64,000 nucleotides of DNA from Vibrio barjaei (GCF_001639065.2 NZ_LQXO02000053.1:620001-684000); one strand, 5' to 3'; counted from the first letter of the stretch, positions 18,111 through 27,739 are shown. Program-made: numbers and translations. Notes: generated from the sequence alone by a model not told the origin.

Positions 18111-18887
18111 TTATTCATACCACGACTCTGGGATGGGGTCATCGTACAAAAAGACATCTTGGTTTCGCTTTAAGAACGCTTGCGCTATATCTGCCATTCC
18201 TTTCGCACTGGCTAAAAACGACCTTGCCTCTCCAATAGTTCCCCAATGGCCGATACCCTGTTTAACAAATGGGCGCTCAAGCTTGCCATAGTTTTCATGA
18301 ATGCTGCCAAATGGGCTTTTATGGCGATGTAGAATCGTCTCAATAGCTTCATCATCCTTAATGATAGTGATAGCTTCTGACTCTGAGTCAATACGGTTAG
18401 GAATCGCATTCCACTCCTCCACACCATGTATATATGTGTTACGAGTTAGAGGACACCCTAGAAAGAGAATCTGCGCATCAACGTCATAGAGTTTTCCCCA
18501 CGCGCCATGTCGAGGGCATGGAGACGTCAATGTTTCTTCACCTGCAATAAACTGCTCAGCATTTTTTCCCAAAGCGGCCATAGAGTGCGTAGGATGAAGC
18601 GAACGAAGCACGCCCTCTCTTTGCCTAAACATCTCACCAAGGATACCGACGCAAGAGGGTTCTGTTTTAGGGTTGTAAATACCATTTGCAAGATTGTGCT
18701 TGTCCCAGCTGTGTGTGGGTAGCAATAGCAACCCTTCAGACATAAACTCACTCAAGGCATCCAGTACTGTGTCAGCACCACCCGCAACGTCGCCAATGGC
18801 TTTCATGGAGGAGTGTACGAGCAACGTTCCATTTGGGTTGATGCCGATATCTTGGAAATCGCTAATTAATCTCTGTTTCTTGATCAT
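18111..18887 (-). CDS. AAC(3)-family N-acetyltransferase
   Basis: 258 residues of the aminoglycoside 3-N-acetyltransferase / YokD fold. Family segments are LLVHSSMKAIG at the N-terminus, SLHPTHSMAALG, CPRHGAWGKLYD and a later HSxEE-like region (THIHGVEEWN). They place acetyl-CoA and the catalytic His. The start MIKKQRL at 18887 is chosen because upstream in-frame codons (to 19004) encode an unrelated hydrophobic stretch. Many chromosomal members of this family are not resistance enzymes, so no resistance phenotype is claimed; the natural substrate is unknown. Confidence 0.82.
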   Translation of the reverse strand: MIKKQRLISDFQDIGINPNGTLLVHSSMKAIGDVAGGADTVLDALSEFMSEGLLLLPTHSWDKHNLANGIYNPKTEPSCVGILGEMFRQREGVLRSLHPTHSMAALGKNAEQFIAGEETLTSPCPRHGAWGKLYDVDAQILFLGCPLTRNTYIHGVEEWNAIPNRIDSESEAITIIKDDEAIETILHRHKSPFGSIHENYGKLERPFVKQGIGHWGTIGEARSFLASAKGMADIAQAFLKRNQDVFLYDDPIPESWYE

Positions 18888-18987
18888 TTTTTCGTTGGTT
18901 TTTCGTTGTGTCGAAAGATACTGACAAAAACCGCAGTAAATAACCGTTAACCAGACGTGTATTCTGGCAAATTTACAGAGATATGAC

Positions 18988-19017
18988 GAAAAAAGCCGGA
19001 GCAAAAAGCTCCGGCTT
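18988..19017 (-). terminator. Terminator of the aldehyde dehydrogenase gene
   Basis: AAGCCGGAGC (18993-19002) and GCTCCGGCTT (19008-19017) form a 10-bp GC-rich stem with an A5 loop. The A run at 18988-18994 is a T tract on the minus strand, 18 bp after the stop codon at 19036. Confidence 0.93.
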
Positions 19018-19035
19018 AACGACCAACTAGAGGTC

Positions 19036-20556
19036 TTAGAAGAACCCTAGCGGACTAGTCGAATAACTCACCAACAAGTTCTTAGTGTTTTGATAATGGT
19101 CGAGAGCCAGTTTATGAGTTTCTCGTCCAATACCCGACTTCTTGTAACCACCAAATGCAGCGTGTGCTGGATATGCATGATAGCAGTTAACCCACACTCG
19201 TCCTGCTTGAATCTCACGTCCCATCCGATACGCTAAGTTGCCATTACGAGTCCAAACCCCTGCCCCTAGACCATACTCAGTATCGTTAGCAATTCGCAAT
19301 GCGTCAGCTTCGTCTTTAAATGTGGTGATCGCGATGACAGGGCCAAAAATCTCTTCTTGGAATACACGCATTTTGTTGTGACCTGCAAGCATGGTTGGCT
19401 GTATGTAATAGCCATCTTGTAAGTCACCTTCTTGCTTGTTCATGTCGCCGCCAATGATCACTTTTGCGCCTTCTTGACGTCCTATTTCAAGATAGCTCAT
19501 GATCTTATCAAACTGCTCTTGTGACGCTTGAGCACCGACTTGCGTCGTCACATCAAGAGGGTTTCCTTGTTTTATGGTGGCTGAACGCTCCTCAAGCTTG
19601 GCAATAAACTTGTCGTAAATTGACTCTTGAACCAACACTCGAGATGGGCAAGTACACACTTCACCTTGGTTAAAGAAAGCTAATAGTGTTCCCTCAATGC
19701 ACTTATCTAAGAAATCATCATCCTTATCAAAGATATCTTCGAAATAAACATTTGGAGACTTACCTCCAAGTTCAACCGTCGAAGGTATCAAGCTTTCAGC
19801 TGCACACTTCAATATATGGTGGCCAATTTCCGTTGAACCAGTAAACGCAAGTTTATTAAGACGCTCGCTGGTTGCTAACGCTTGACCAGCCTCTGCACCA
19901 TAACCGTTGACGATGTTGACTACGCCAGCAGGAATTAAGTGACCTATTTTTTCCATAAGCATTAAGATAGATGCTGGCGTTTGCTCCGCAGGCTTAAGTA
20001 CCACGCAACACCCTGCTGCTAATGCTGGTGCCAGTTTCCATGCTGCCATCAGCATTGGAAAGTTCCACGGAATGATCTGACCAACGACGCCAACAGGTTC
20101 TGGGAAATGGTAGCTTGCAGTATTCGCATCAATATCCGCTGCTGACCCTTCCTGCGCACGAATACAACCAGCAAAATAACGGAAGTGATCCACGGCTAAA
20201 GGAAGGTCAGCCGCTAATGTTTCACGCACCGGTTTGCCATTCTCCCACGTCTCTGCGACAGCAAGTTCTTCAAGATGCTGCTCTATTGTATCTGCGATTT
20301 TGAGCAGGATATTTGAGCGCTCAGTAACACTGGTTTTACCCCAAGCGTCCCGCGCTGCATGGGCGGCATCGAGGGCTAGGTTAATATCAGCCTCATCAGA
20401 TCTAGGTACCTCACAGAATGCTTTCCCATTAACTGGAGACGTATTCTGGAAATATTGTCCCTTCACAGGAGCAACCCATTCCCCCCCGATAAAGTTTTCG
20501 TAACGAGACTTATAGCTAACGACTGCGTTTTCCGTTCCTGGTTGAGCGTAAATCAT
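19036..20556 (-). CDS. NAD-dependent aldehyde dehydrogenase (AldB/ExaC/AcoD type)
   Basis: 506 residues. It oxidises small aldehydes, typically acetaldehyde, to the acid with NAD(P)+. Catalytic Cys301 is in NQGEVCTC and the general base Glu262 in VELGGKSP; the cofactor region IIPWNFPMLMAAWKLAPALA is intact. The start MIYAQPGTEN at 20556 is the family start and has AGGAATAG upstream; an ORF extension to 20649 would cover the promoter. It is divergent from a sigma-54 activator of the AcoR type, with a sigma-54 promoter between them. This is the arrangement known for acetaldehyde dehydrogenases induced during ethanol or acetoin catabolism. Confidence 0.93.
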   Translation of the reverse strand: MIYAQPGTENAVVSYKSRYENFIGGEWVAPVKGQYFQNTSPVNGKAFCEVPRSDEADINLALDAAHAARDAWGKTSVTERSNILLKIADTIEQHLEELAVAETWENGKPVRETLAADLPLAVDHFRYFAGCIRAQEGSAADIDANTASYHFPEPVGVVGQIIPWNFPMLMAAWKLAPALAAGCCVVLKPAEQTPASILMLMEKIGHLIPAGVVNIVNGYGAEAGQALATSERLNKLAFTGSTEIGHHILKCAAESLIPSTVELGGKSPNVYFEDIFDKDDDFLDKCIEGTLLAFFNQGEVCTCPSRVLVQESIYDKFIAKLEERSATIKQGNPLDVTTQVGAQASQEQFDKIMSYLEIGRQEGAKVIIGGDMNKQEGDLQDGYYIQPTMLAGHNKMRVFQEEIFGPVIAITTFKDEADALRIANDTEYGLGAGVWTRNGNLAYRMGREIQAGRVWVNCYHAYPAHAAFGGYKKSGIGRETHKLALDHYQNTKNLLVSYSTSPLGFF

Positions 20557-20643
20557 GTCTATTCCTTTTGTTGTTTTATCAAACGGTTGGAAGTGCCTAT
20601 TACAGAAGGCACAAGCAAATCTTGTCAGTAGACATTGTGACAA

Positions 20644-20661
20644 GGGCAAAATTTACACCAA
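20644..20661 (-). promoter_or_regulatory. Sigma-54 promoter of the aldehyde dehydrogenase gene
   Basis: On the minus strand, TTGGTGTAAATTTTGCCC has the -24 GG and -12 GC exactly 10 bases apart, with TTGC at -12. It lies about 85-105 bp upstream of the start codon at 20556. The divergent activator at 20814 has a sigma-54 interaction domain, which supports the call. Confidence 0.7.
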
Positions 20662-20813
20662 GGTAGAACAAAGAAATGTTATCATTGTGTAAATTAATGA
20701 TTAATAATAGTTTTAGCTTTAGTTAATTATCTCAACAGTTGTAGATGCTCAACGGGCACCTGTACCAATTTAGAGCATGATGTCACAGTGAACTGCTACA
20801 AAATGGAACACTC

Positions 20814-22598
20814 ATGTTAATTAGCCATACAACTAATGAAAAAGCGTGGATCAAGGACTCTTGGAAGCGCAGTATTCAAGCCGGTTTAAGTAGCCGCCAT
20901 TTACCCGAAGATCATCGACTTAGCAACGTCGAAGTTACCGAACGAATTGATAGACACCAAACTCTGATAAACGTCATTGAGAAACATGCGTACCCACTTT
21001 TTTGTCAGATATTTTCTCGTACGGATAGCAGACTTATCTTAGCGGATATCAATGGGGCAATAGTAAAGACATGGGGACAAAAACGATTTCGCGAAAAACT
21101 GACGGAGATAGCTCTAGATCAAGGAGTGCTTTGGGATGAAGGGCTGAAAGGTACAAACGCCATAGGAACTGCATTGGTAGAAAAACGCCCAGTATCAGTC
21201 ATAGGTGGAGAACACTTTATTAGGCATCATCATTTCATTAGTTGTACTGCTAGCCCTATCTTTTCGCCCACAGGAGACCTCATCGCGATATTGGATGTGA
21301 CTAGTGAGTATCAAACCCATAACGACGCCACTCGAGTACTTATTCAAAACATGGTTCAAAACATAGAGAGTGAACTACTCAACTTCATTCCCGATGCGGC
21401 ATTAAAAATACGCCTTGGTCATGATAGTTCCGTGCTTAATAGTGGTTGGCAAGGAATCGTTGTCACCGATAAAAATGGGCAAGTGCTGGCTCAAAATGCT
21501 ATTGCCTCCAGTGTACTGGCTAACCAACTCAAACCAGGCGATCCCATTGAGTCAGTCATTGGCTCATTGGCACTTGATCGTATCCGTAAAACGGATCAGT
21601 TTTACTATCAGGTTGAGTCTGTTAAACCCCTGCTTCATCTCCCCAAGAACCAATCAGAAACCGAGCCTTCAAACTGCCCATTACACCAAGGAGATAGTCG
21701 GGTTGAAAAAGCTTGGCAACAAGCCACTAAAGTCATGTCAAAACGTATAGGTTTGGTAATTTCAGGAGAAACGGGAACCGGGAAAAATGAATTCGTAAAA
21801 GCCTTGCATAAACAAAGCTCACTTGCCAAAAGACCTCTTGTCGCTATCAACTGTGGAGCGCTACCAAAAGACCTTATTGAGTCCGAGTTATTTGGTTATG
21901 CTCCGGGAGCTTTTACAGGTGCTCACCATAAAGGATTCGAAGGTAGATTCAGGCAAGCGAATGGCGGCATTTTATTTCTCGACGAAATTGCAGACCTACC
22001 TCTTAACGCTCAATCGCGCCTTCTGCATGTACTGCAAGAGAAAATTGTTGCGCCCATTGGAGCCAATCGCAGCTATCCTGTCGATGTCTACGTCATCGTT
22101 GCTAGTCACAAAAATCTAACTGATATGGTCACCAATGGAGAATTCAGAGAAGACTTATGGTATCGACTAGAGGGATTGAGTATTACCTTACCAAGTGTTC
22201 GTGAAAGAGAGGACACACAGCAACTCATTGAATCAACGTTTACGCAGGAGTCCAATAAACAGCGTCTATCCAATGATGTTATTGACCTCATGCTTAAGTA
22301 CGATTGGCCGGGAAATCTTCGAGAAGTTCACTCTACTTGCCGTTTGATCGCCGCTCTATGTGACAGTCCGATCATCAACCTAAATGATCTTCCAGAAAAC
22401 ATACTACGTAAGCTCACCACTACACGCACTGCCACTCTAAATAAAGATGACGACCTACAGTCGACAATTGATAATAAGCTATTGAAAACTATCGAAGAAA
22501 CAAAGGGAAACGTAAGCTTAGCATCACGAATTTTAGGCGTGAGTAGAAACACTATTTATCGAAAATTAAGGAAGCTCGGTATGGATAACATTTCTTAA
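20814..22598 (+). CDS. AcoR-like sigma-54-dependent transcriptional activator
   Basis: 594 residues. An N-terminal sensory GAF-type region (about 60-200, with the DEGLKGTNAIGTAL signature of the AcoR group) precedes a second sensor segment and the AAA+ domain (about 290-520). Visible are Walker A GETGTGKN (318-325), the sigma-54 contact loop GAFTGA (365-370) and the Walker B region GGILFLDEIADLP. A Fis-type helix-turn-helix ends the protein (NVSLASRILGVSRNTIYRKL). It is divergent from the aldehyde dehydrogenase gene and very likely activates it in response to a small inducer such as acetaldehyde or acetoin. The inducer is an inference. Confidence 0.93.
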   Translation: MLISHTTNEKAWIKDSWKRSIQAGLSSRHLPEDHRLSNVEVTERIDRHQTLINVIEKHAYPLFCQIFSRTDSRLILADINGAIVKTWGQKRFREKLTEIALDQGVLWDEGLKGTNAIGTALVEKRPVSVIGGEHFIRHHHFISCTASPIFSPTGDLIAILDVTSEYQTHNDATRVLIQNMVQNIESELLNFIPDAALKIRLGHDSSVLNSGWQGIVVTDKNGQVLAQNAIASSVLANQLKPGDPIESVIGSLALDRIRKTDQFYYQVESVKPLLHLPKNQSETEPSNCPLHQGDSRVEKAWQQATKVMSKRIGLVISGETGTGKNEFVKALHKQSSLAKRPLVAINCGALPKDLIESELFGYAPGAFTGAHHKGFEGRFRQANGGILFLDEIADLPLNAQSRLLHVLQEKIVAPIGANRSYPVDVYVIVASHKNLTDMVTNGEFREDLWYRLEGLSITLPSVREREDTQQLIESTFTQESNKQRLSNDVIDLMLKYDWPGNLREVHSTCRLIAALCDSPIINLNDLPENILRKLTTTRTATLNKDDDLQSTIDNKLLKTIEETKGNVSLASRILGVSRNTIYRKLRKLGMDNIS

Positions 22599-22660
22599 TC
22601 GTTTCGAGAAAAACCTTTTGTTAGACAATGACTCCAATATATCCGTTAATGCGCACGACT

Positions 22661-22695
22661 CTTGAGTACCCTGCTCCACAACATTGGCACTCAAG
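22661..22695 (+). repeat. Inverted repeat in the acoR-speA gap
   Basis: The 228-bp gap contains CTTGAGT (22661-22667) and ACTCAAG (22689-22695), a 7-bp inverted repeat with a 21-base loop. It lies within a 26-codon ORF starting at 22628 that has no ribosome-binding site. It may belong to the speA leader; nothing firmer can be said. Confidence 0.3.
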
Positions 22696-22826
22696 AAGCA
22701 GTTCGTGACCATCATGGAAGATCATCACGAGGTTTGATTTTTCAGGTTAACGCTAATTCCCAATCATCAAATCGAGCGAAAATTCGAAAAAGAAAAAAGA
22801 TTAGTACCAGCCTGAGCGCATGATAA

Positions 22827-24749
22827 GTGAGACATGCCGTGACTAATACTTCCAAACTTGACCGCATCCGTGCCGACTACAACGTACAACACTGGAGCCA
22901 AAATTTCTTTGGCATCAATGACAAAGGCGACGTAACTGTTTCTCCTCGTAAAGACGGTCAACACCATGTTCCATTAACTCGTATTGCCCAAGCACTTGAA
23001 GAAAAAGGGTTAACCTTGCCTGCTCTAGTGCGTTTTCCGCAAATCATCCATCAGCGAGTTCATGGTATCTGCGACGCGTTTAACCAAGCGATCAATGATT
23101 ACGGATATAACAACGAATATCTATTGGTTTACCCTATTAAAGTAAACCAGCAAAAAGACGTCGTAGAGCAAATTCTTGCTAGCCAAGCCGAAGCTGAAAC
23201 TAAGCAGCTCGGTCTTGAAGCGGGCAGTAAGCCGGAGTTGATGGCAGTGCTCGCTATGGCTCAACGAGCAAGCTCTGTGATTGTTTGTAACGGCTACAAA
23301 GACAGAGAATATGTGCGTCTTGCACTGATTGGCGAAAAGCTTGGCCACAAAGTTTTCATCGTTCTTGAGAAGCTATCCGAGCTGGATATCGTTCTTAAAG
23401 AAGCAAAAGCACTAAACGTTAAACCTCGTGTCGGTTTACGTATTCGCCTAGCATCACAAGGTGCAGGTAAGTGGCAAGCAAGCGGCGGTGAGAAGTCGAA
23501 ATTTGGTTTGTCAGCGTCTCAAGTACTACAAGTCGTTGAAAGATTGAAAGCTGAAGACCAGCTAGAAATGCTTCAGTTAGTTCACTTCCATCTAGGTTCG
23601 CAGATGGCCAACATCCGTGATGTACGCAATGGTGTGAACGAGGCTGCACGTTTCTACTGTGAGCTTCGCAAAATGTCAGTGCCTATTGCTTACTTCGACG
23701 TTGGGGGCGGGCTAGCCGTTGATTACGATGGTACACGTAGCCAATCAAGCAGTTCCATGAACTACGGCTTGGCGGAGTACGCTCGCAACATCGTAAGTAC
23801 CGTAGGTGATGTGTGTGCTCTTTATGAAGAAAGCGCGCCAGTGATCATTTCAGAATCTGGTCGCTCACTCACTGCACACCACGCTGTATTGATTACCAAT
23901 GTAATAGGTACGGAAAGCTATAATGTGGAAACGGTTGATGCACCGAGCGAAGACGCACCGCTGCTGCTGCAAAATATGTGGCAGAACTGGCAAAACCTAA
24001 GAGCGGGCACCGATGCACGTGCACTTATCGAGATTTACAACGATACTCAAAGTGACCTGAGCGAAGCTCAAACACTCTTCACTTCTGGTGTCGTGGATTT
24101 GCATCAGCGTGCTTGGGTTGAGCAGTTAAGCTTAAGCATTTATGGCGAGTTGCATAAACAAATGGACAACAAGAATCGTTTCCACAGACCGATTCTTGAC
24201 GAACTAAGCGAGCGTTTGGCTGACAAGTTCTTCGTGAACTTCTCCCTGTTCCAGTCGCTTCCTGACGCTTGGGGAATTGAACAAGTATTCCCAGTGTTGC
24301 CACTATCTGGTTTAGGAAGTGAAGAGCAGACTCGTGCTGTTATGCTAGACATCACATGTGACTCTGATGGTGCAGTTGACCAATATGTTGATGGTCAAGG
24401 CATTGAGTCAACACTACCAGTGCCAGCTTGGAACAAAGACCAACCATACTTGATGGGCTTTTTCCTAGTAGGCGCATACCAAGAGATCTTGGGTGATATG
24501 CATAACCTGTTTGGCGATACGCACAGCGCGGTAGTTAACGTCACTGATAATGGTGATTTCGAGTTTGCTGCTATCGACCTTGGCGATACCGTTGAAGATA
24601 TGATGCGTTACGTGCACATTGACGTAGAAGCGATCAAAAACAATTACAAAGAGCTTGTTGAAAAACACATCGAAGCTGATGAACAAGCCTTAATTTTAGA
24701 AGAATTAGAATACGGCCTAACAGGCTATACCTATTTAGAGGATTTTTAA
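22827..24749 (+). CDS. speA: Biosynthetic arginine decarboxylase
   Basis: 640 residues, the SpeA length. It decarboxylates L-arginine to agmatine, the first step of the agmatine route to putrescine. It is a fold-III PLP enzyme; the Schiff-base lysine is K105 in LVYPIKVNQQ. FHLGSQMANIRDV, FDVGGGLAVDYDG and ESGRSLTAHHAVL are the barrel motifs of the family. The start is uncertain: GTG at 22827 gives MRHAVTNTSK, and a second GTG at 22839, with GTGAG just upstream, would remove four residues. The stop codon abuts the speB ATG, so the two genes are co-transcribed and probably coupled. Confidence 0.95.
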   Translation: MRHAVTNTSKLDRIRADYNVQHWSQNFFGINDKGDVTVSPRKDGQHHVPLTRIAQALEEKGLTLPALVRFPQIIHQRVHGICDAFNQAINDYGYNNEYLLVYPIKVNQQKDVVEQILASQAEAETKQLGLEAGSKPELMAVLAMAQRASSVIVCNGYKDREYVRLALIGEKLGHKVFIVLEKLSELDIVLKEAKALNVKPRVGLRIRLASQGAGKWQASGGEKSKFGLSASQVLQVVERLKAEDQLEMLQLVHFHLGSQMANIRDVRNGVNEAARFYCELRKMSVPIAYFDVGGGLAVDYDGTRSQSSSSMNYGLAEYARNIVSTVGDVCALYEESAPVIISESGRSLTAHHAVLITNVIGTESYNVETVDAPSEDAPLLLQNMWQNWQNLRAGTDARALIEIYNDTQSDLSEAQTLFTSGVVDLHQRAWVEQLSLSIYGELHKQMDNKNRFHRPILDELSERLADKFFVNFSLFQSLPDAWGIEQVFPVLPLSGLGSEEQTRAVMLDITCDSDGAVDQYVDGQGIESTLPVPAWNKDQPYLMGFFLVGAYQEILGDMHNLFGDTHSAVVNVTDNGDFEFAAIDLGDTVEDMMRYVHIDVEAIKNNYKELVEKHIEADEQALILEELEYGLTGYTYLEDF

Positions 24750-25676
24750 ATGAATGATTTGTTTACTAAAACTGATTATTCACTGTATTCAAACGCGATG
24801 ACGTTTGTTCGTCGTCCATACGTGAAAAATCCAGTTTCTGCTGACGCAGATGTGGTTGTTTTAGGTGTTCCACTCGACATGGCGACCTCTGGTCGCCCTG
24901 GCGCTCGTCTAGGACCAGACGCCATTCGCCGTGCATCAGTCAATCTTGCGTGGGAAGGAAAGAAGTTTCCTTGGGATTTTAACGTATTCGACAAAACAAA
25001 AGTTATCGACTCTGGCGACCTAGTTTTCGACTGTGGTGACGCAGAAGATTTCACCTATCGCTTAGAAGCAGCGACTAGCGAAATTCTAAAGAGTGGTAAG
25101 ACTATGCTTGCATTGGGTGGTGATCACTTCATCACACTGCCGATCTTACGCGCGTACGCTAAACATCACGGAGAAATGGCGCTAATCCATTTCGACGCAC
25201 ATACTGACACTTATGCTAATGGCAGTAGTTACGACCACGGTACCATGTTCTACCATGCGCCAAAAGAAGGGTTAATCTCAGCCAAGCATTCGATCCAAAT
25301 AGGCATTCGTACTGAGTATGATTACGATGACCATGGTTTTAAAGTCATCAACGCAATGCAAGCGAATGACCAGAGTGTTGAAGAAATTGTTAGCCAGATC
25401 CGTGAAACTATCGGTGACAAACCAGTATATATCACGTTTGATATCGACTGCTTGGATCCCGCTTTCGCGCCAGGAACGGGAACACCTGTTTGCGGCGGAC
25501 TAAATTCAGATAAAGTGCTAAAGATCATCCGAGCTTTGGCTGGTATCAACGTGGTAGGGATGGACGTGGTAGAAGTCTCACCTCCTTACGACCAAAGCGA
25601 ATTGACTGCTCTCGCTGGTGCAACCATAGCATTAGAGCTGCTTTATGTTTGGGCGAGTAGACCGACTCAAGAGTAA
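24750..25676 (+). CDS. speB: Agmatinase
   Basis: 308 residues of the ureohydrolase fold. It hydrolyses agmatine to putrescine and urea. Mn ligands are H126 (LGGDHF), D149, H151 and D153 (HFDAHTD), and D231 and D233 (DIDCLDPAFAPG). It begins immediately after the speA stop, with GAGGA inside the end of speA as ribosome-binding site. It is one of three ureohydrolases in the window. Confidence 0.96.
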   Translation: MNDLFTKTDYSLYSNAMTFVRRPYVKNPVSADADVVVLGVPLDMATSGRPGARLGPDAIRRASVNLAWEGKKFPWDFNVFDKTKVIDSGDLVFDCGDAEDFTYRLEAATSEILKSGKTMLALGGDHFITLPILRAYAKHHGEMALIHFDAHTDTYANGSSYDHGTMFYHAPKEGLISAKHSIQIGIRTEYDYDDHGFKVINAMQANDQSVEEIVSQIRETIGDKPVYITFDIDCLDPAFAPGTGTPVCGGLNSDKVLKIIRALAGINVVGMDVVEVSPPYDQSELTALAGATIALELLYVWASRPTQE

Positions 25677-25683
25677 TCTCATG

Positions 25684-25718
25684 AAAACAGCAAGGCCATT
25701 TAGTCTTGCTGTTTTTTT
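25684..25718 (+). terminator. Terminator of speAB
   Basis: AAAACAGCAAG (25684-25694) and CTTGCTGTTTT (from 25705) form an 11-bp stem followed by T7, 8 bp after the speB stop codon. Confidence 0.93.
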
Positions 25719-25820
25719 ACATTCTATTTTCTGTCACCACTTTTGGCACAAAATGGTAAATCTAGCCGCTAAATACCTCTACACTGCGCCTCATCCTAAA
25801 TACAACGCCGAGGCACCGCT

Positions 25821-26054
25821 ATGCACAAACTACTTATTATCTTATTAACTACTTTTGTTCCTGTATCTGCCTCATTCGCTGATATCTCCATTAAAACAGA
25901 TAAACTAGAACTCAGTGAAGATTGCATCAGCTACGAATCAGACCGAGTGCGGATTGAATCAGAAGAATGCGATTCAAAACACCTCAAAAATAAAAAAGAT
26001 CGCAGTTCCCACGGAAAAAACAATCCGGGTAAAGGGCATGGGAAAAAGAAATAG
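25821..26054 (+). CDS. Small secreted basic protein
   Basis: 77 residues with a Sec signal peptide (MHKLLIILLTTFVPVSASFA, cleavage before DISIK). The mature 57 residues split into an acidic part with two cysteines (EDCISYESD and SEECDSKH, likely a disulfide) and a strongly basic, Gly/His/Lys-rich tail (HGKNNPGKGHGKKK). No family recognised. The tail could bind nucleic acid, anionic polymer or metal, which is speculation. It is monocistronic and convergent with the SgrR-like gene. Confidence 0.7.
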   Translation: MHKLLIILLTTFVPVSASFADISIKTDKLELSEDCISYESDRVRIESEECDSKHLKNKKDRSSHGKNNPGKGHGKKK

Positions 26055-26086
26055 GGCAGCGCAGCATCACGCAACCTAGTCTGATA

Positions 26087-27739
26087 CTAATCCAACCACA
26101 TTTTCGCCAGTGTCGGTACCCCCATAGCATTGATCTCAACCCCCGATAAGTTGTGTGACGTCTTGAAGATCATGTCATCTCGCCATAATGGGCAATAGTA
26201 GAACTGTTGGATAAGCCAGTTTTCAGCTTTGTGCATCTTTAATAAGAAGTCGTCGCTAGTTTGGCTCTCTTCTAGCCATTCATCTAGAAAGCGGGTCATG
26301 TTTTTTTGATTTTCTACCGATAGACACCTGAGGAAAACATCTGATGTTAAAAGCCATTCATAATACTGAAATGCTTGATCCTCACTAAACACATAGCAAT
26401 CAAAATAGATATCGACGCTATAATCGTGTGCATCGCCCTTATCTACCACGACCCAAGATTCAGACGCGACATCTATCTGCTCTAGCACTTTCAAAAGCAG
26501 GTTGCGATGTACGTGCCTGACTTCAATAACCACAGGTCTTCGAGGTAATGCAGATGTTGTCGTAAAGAAGTACAGTCCTTCATTTTGATGACATCGCATT
26601 ATGCTGTTTGCCTGACACATATTCATTTCAACCGCTCTGAACTGATTCACGATCCAATGTCGCTCTTCAGGCGATAACATGTTGTTATGATGAATGAACT
26701 GAAGTACTAGCCCCCCATCTTGTTCGGCTACTTGGCTATCTTCATCATTGTTTGATGATAAGTCCCGTAGTTCCTCAAAATGGGCCGCTTTGGGAGAGGA
26801 ATCCGTTTCCCAAAATTCGACTTGCTCTATTAAACCACCAAGCGCGAAATATCTGTGGTTCTTAGTTAAACTCCAATGAAAAGACTTAAACATACCAACA
26901 GAGTAAGGCCCCGTTCCGTTAGGAAAGGTCGGTTGTTCGGTATCAAAGATACCGGAATGGACGTCCGCTAAAAGATGAACAAACACAGGGTCATGTTGAC
27001 GTAGTTTTATGTGAACCCATTGTCCCTCTATAGTGACGCTCTCTAAATGCCTGAATAGTATTTTGTAGCTGTGCTCGCTGTTATGCCTGATTAACAGATT
27101 GTCCTTCACTTTCTCTGCCGTTAATCGATGATTATCATGAAAATAGACATCATTTCTTAATCGGAAGCTCAGTTGATTATCTTGATAGCTAAAATGGTGG
27201 GCAAGGTGCGGTATGACACGCTGGGTGACAGTATCAAATCTTAACAATGTATCAAATACGCCCTCAAGTAGCATGATAGAACGAGACGAACGAGCATGCA
27301 TCGGTCGCCATTCAGGAAGTGGGAATGGCGTCGCATAGATCAACGTATTTTGCTTTCTTAGCTCACTTTCTGCATCTTGTAACCAATTAGAAAGGTTGGC
27401 TTTAAAGTCAATCTGGAAGTCAAAATGTTCCGCTATTTCAAACGCTGTTTGGACCTGTCCTACACCAACTAAAGCTCTCAACTGCTGTAGTGTAACTGCT
27501 TTAAAATCAACAAGTAATGTAACTTGAGACAAATTACCTCGCCCTCGACCTGCTTTCCAATCCAGCCACCCACGATTCATCAAAGTGCCCATCAACTTGC
27601 TGACATTACGTTCGGAACACGACAAGTTTTCCGCTAGCTCTCCTACCGTAACAGATTGAGTAGTACCAACTGAATACAGTCGGTTAAGCTGTTGTAGCCT
27701 TCTCAGTTGCGTTATCGAGTAAAAAGGTGAACTTCCCAT
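26087..27739 (-). CDS. SgrR-family transcriptional regulator
   Basis: About 550 residues. An N-terminal winged helix domain (about 5-100, SVTVGELAENLSCSERNVSKLMGTLMNRGWLDW) is joined to a periplasmic solute-binding-protein-type domain (SBP_bac_5, about 155-550) that here acts as a cytoplasmic ligand sensor. E. coli SgrR has this layout and switches on the sRNA SgrS during sugar-phosphate stress. The ATG at 27739 is preferred to 27745 because AAGAG then has normal spacing. A short ORF with a strong ribosome-binding site is divergent from it, which recalls the sgrR-sgrS arrangement. The actual ligand and target are unknown. Confidence 0.85.
   Translation of the reverse strand: MGSSPFYSITQLRRLQQLNRLYSVGTTQSVTVGELAENLSCSERNVSKLMGTLMNRGWLDWKAGRGRGNLSQVTLLVDFKAVTLQQLRALVGVGQVQTAFEIAEHFDFQIDFKANLSNWLQDAESELRKQNTLIYATPFPLPEWRPMHARSSRSIMLLEGVFDTLLRFDTVTQRVIPHLAHHFSYQDNQLSFRLRNDVYFHDNHRLTAEKVKDNLLIRHNSEHSYKILFRHLESVTIEGQWVHIKLRQHDPVFVHLLADVHSGIFDTEQPTFPNGTGPYSVGMFKSFHWSLTKNHRYFALGGLIEQVEFWETDSSPKAAHFEELRDLSSNNDEDSQVAEQDGGLVLQFIHHNNMLSPEERHWIVNQFRAVEMNMCQANSIMRCHQNEGLYFFTTTSALPRRPVVIEVRHVHRNLLLKVLEQIDVASESWVVVDKGDAHDYSVDIYFDCYVFSEDQAFQYYEWLLTSDVFLRCLSVENQKNMTRFLDEWLEESQTSDDFLLKMHKAENWLIQQFYYCPLWRDDMIFKTSHNLSGVEINAMGVPTLAKMWLD

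Noticed and set aside
22628..22708. 26-codon leader peptide before speA
   Set aside because: The ATG at 22628 has no ribosome-binding site and codon use gives no support. The inverted repeat within it is short. I noted only the repeat.
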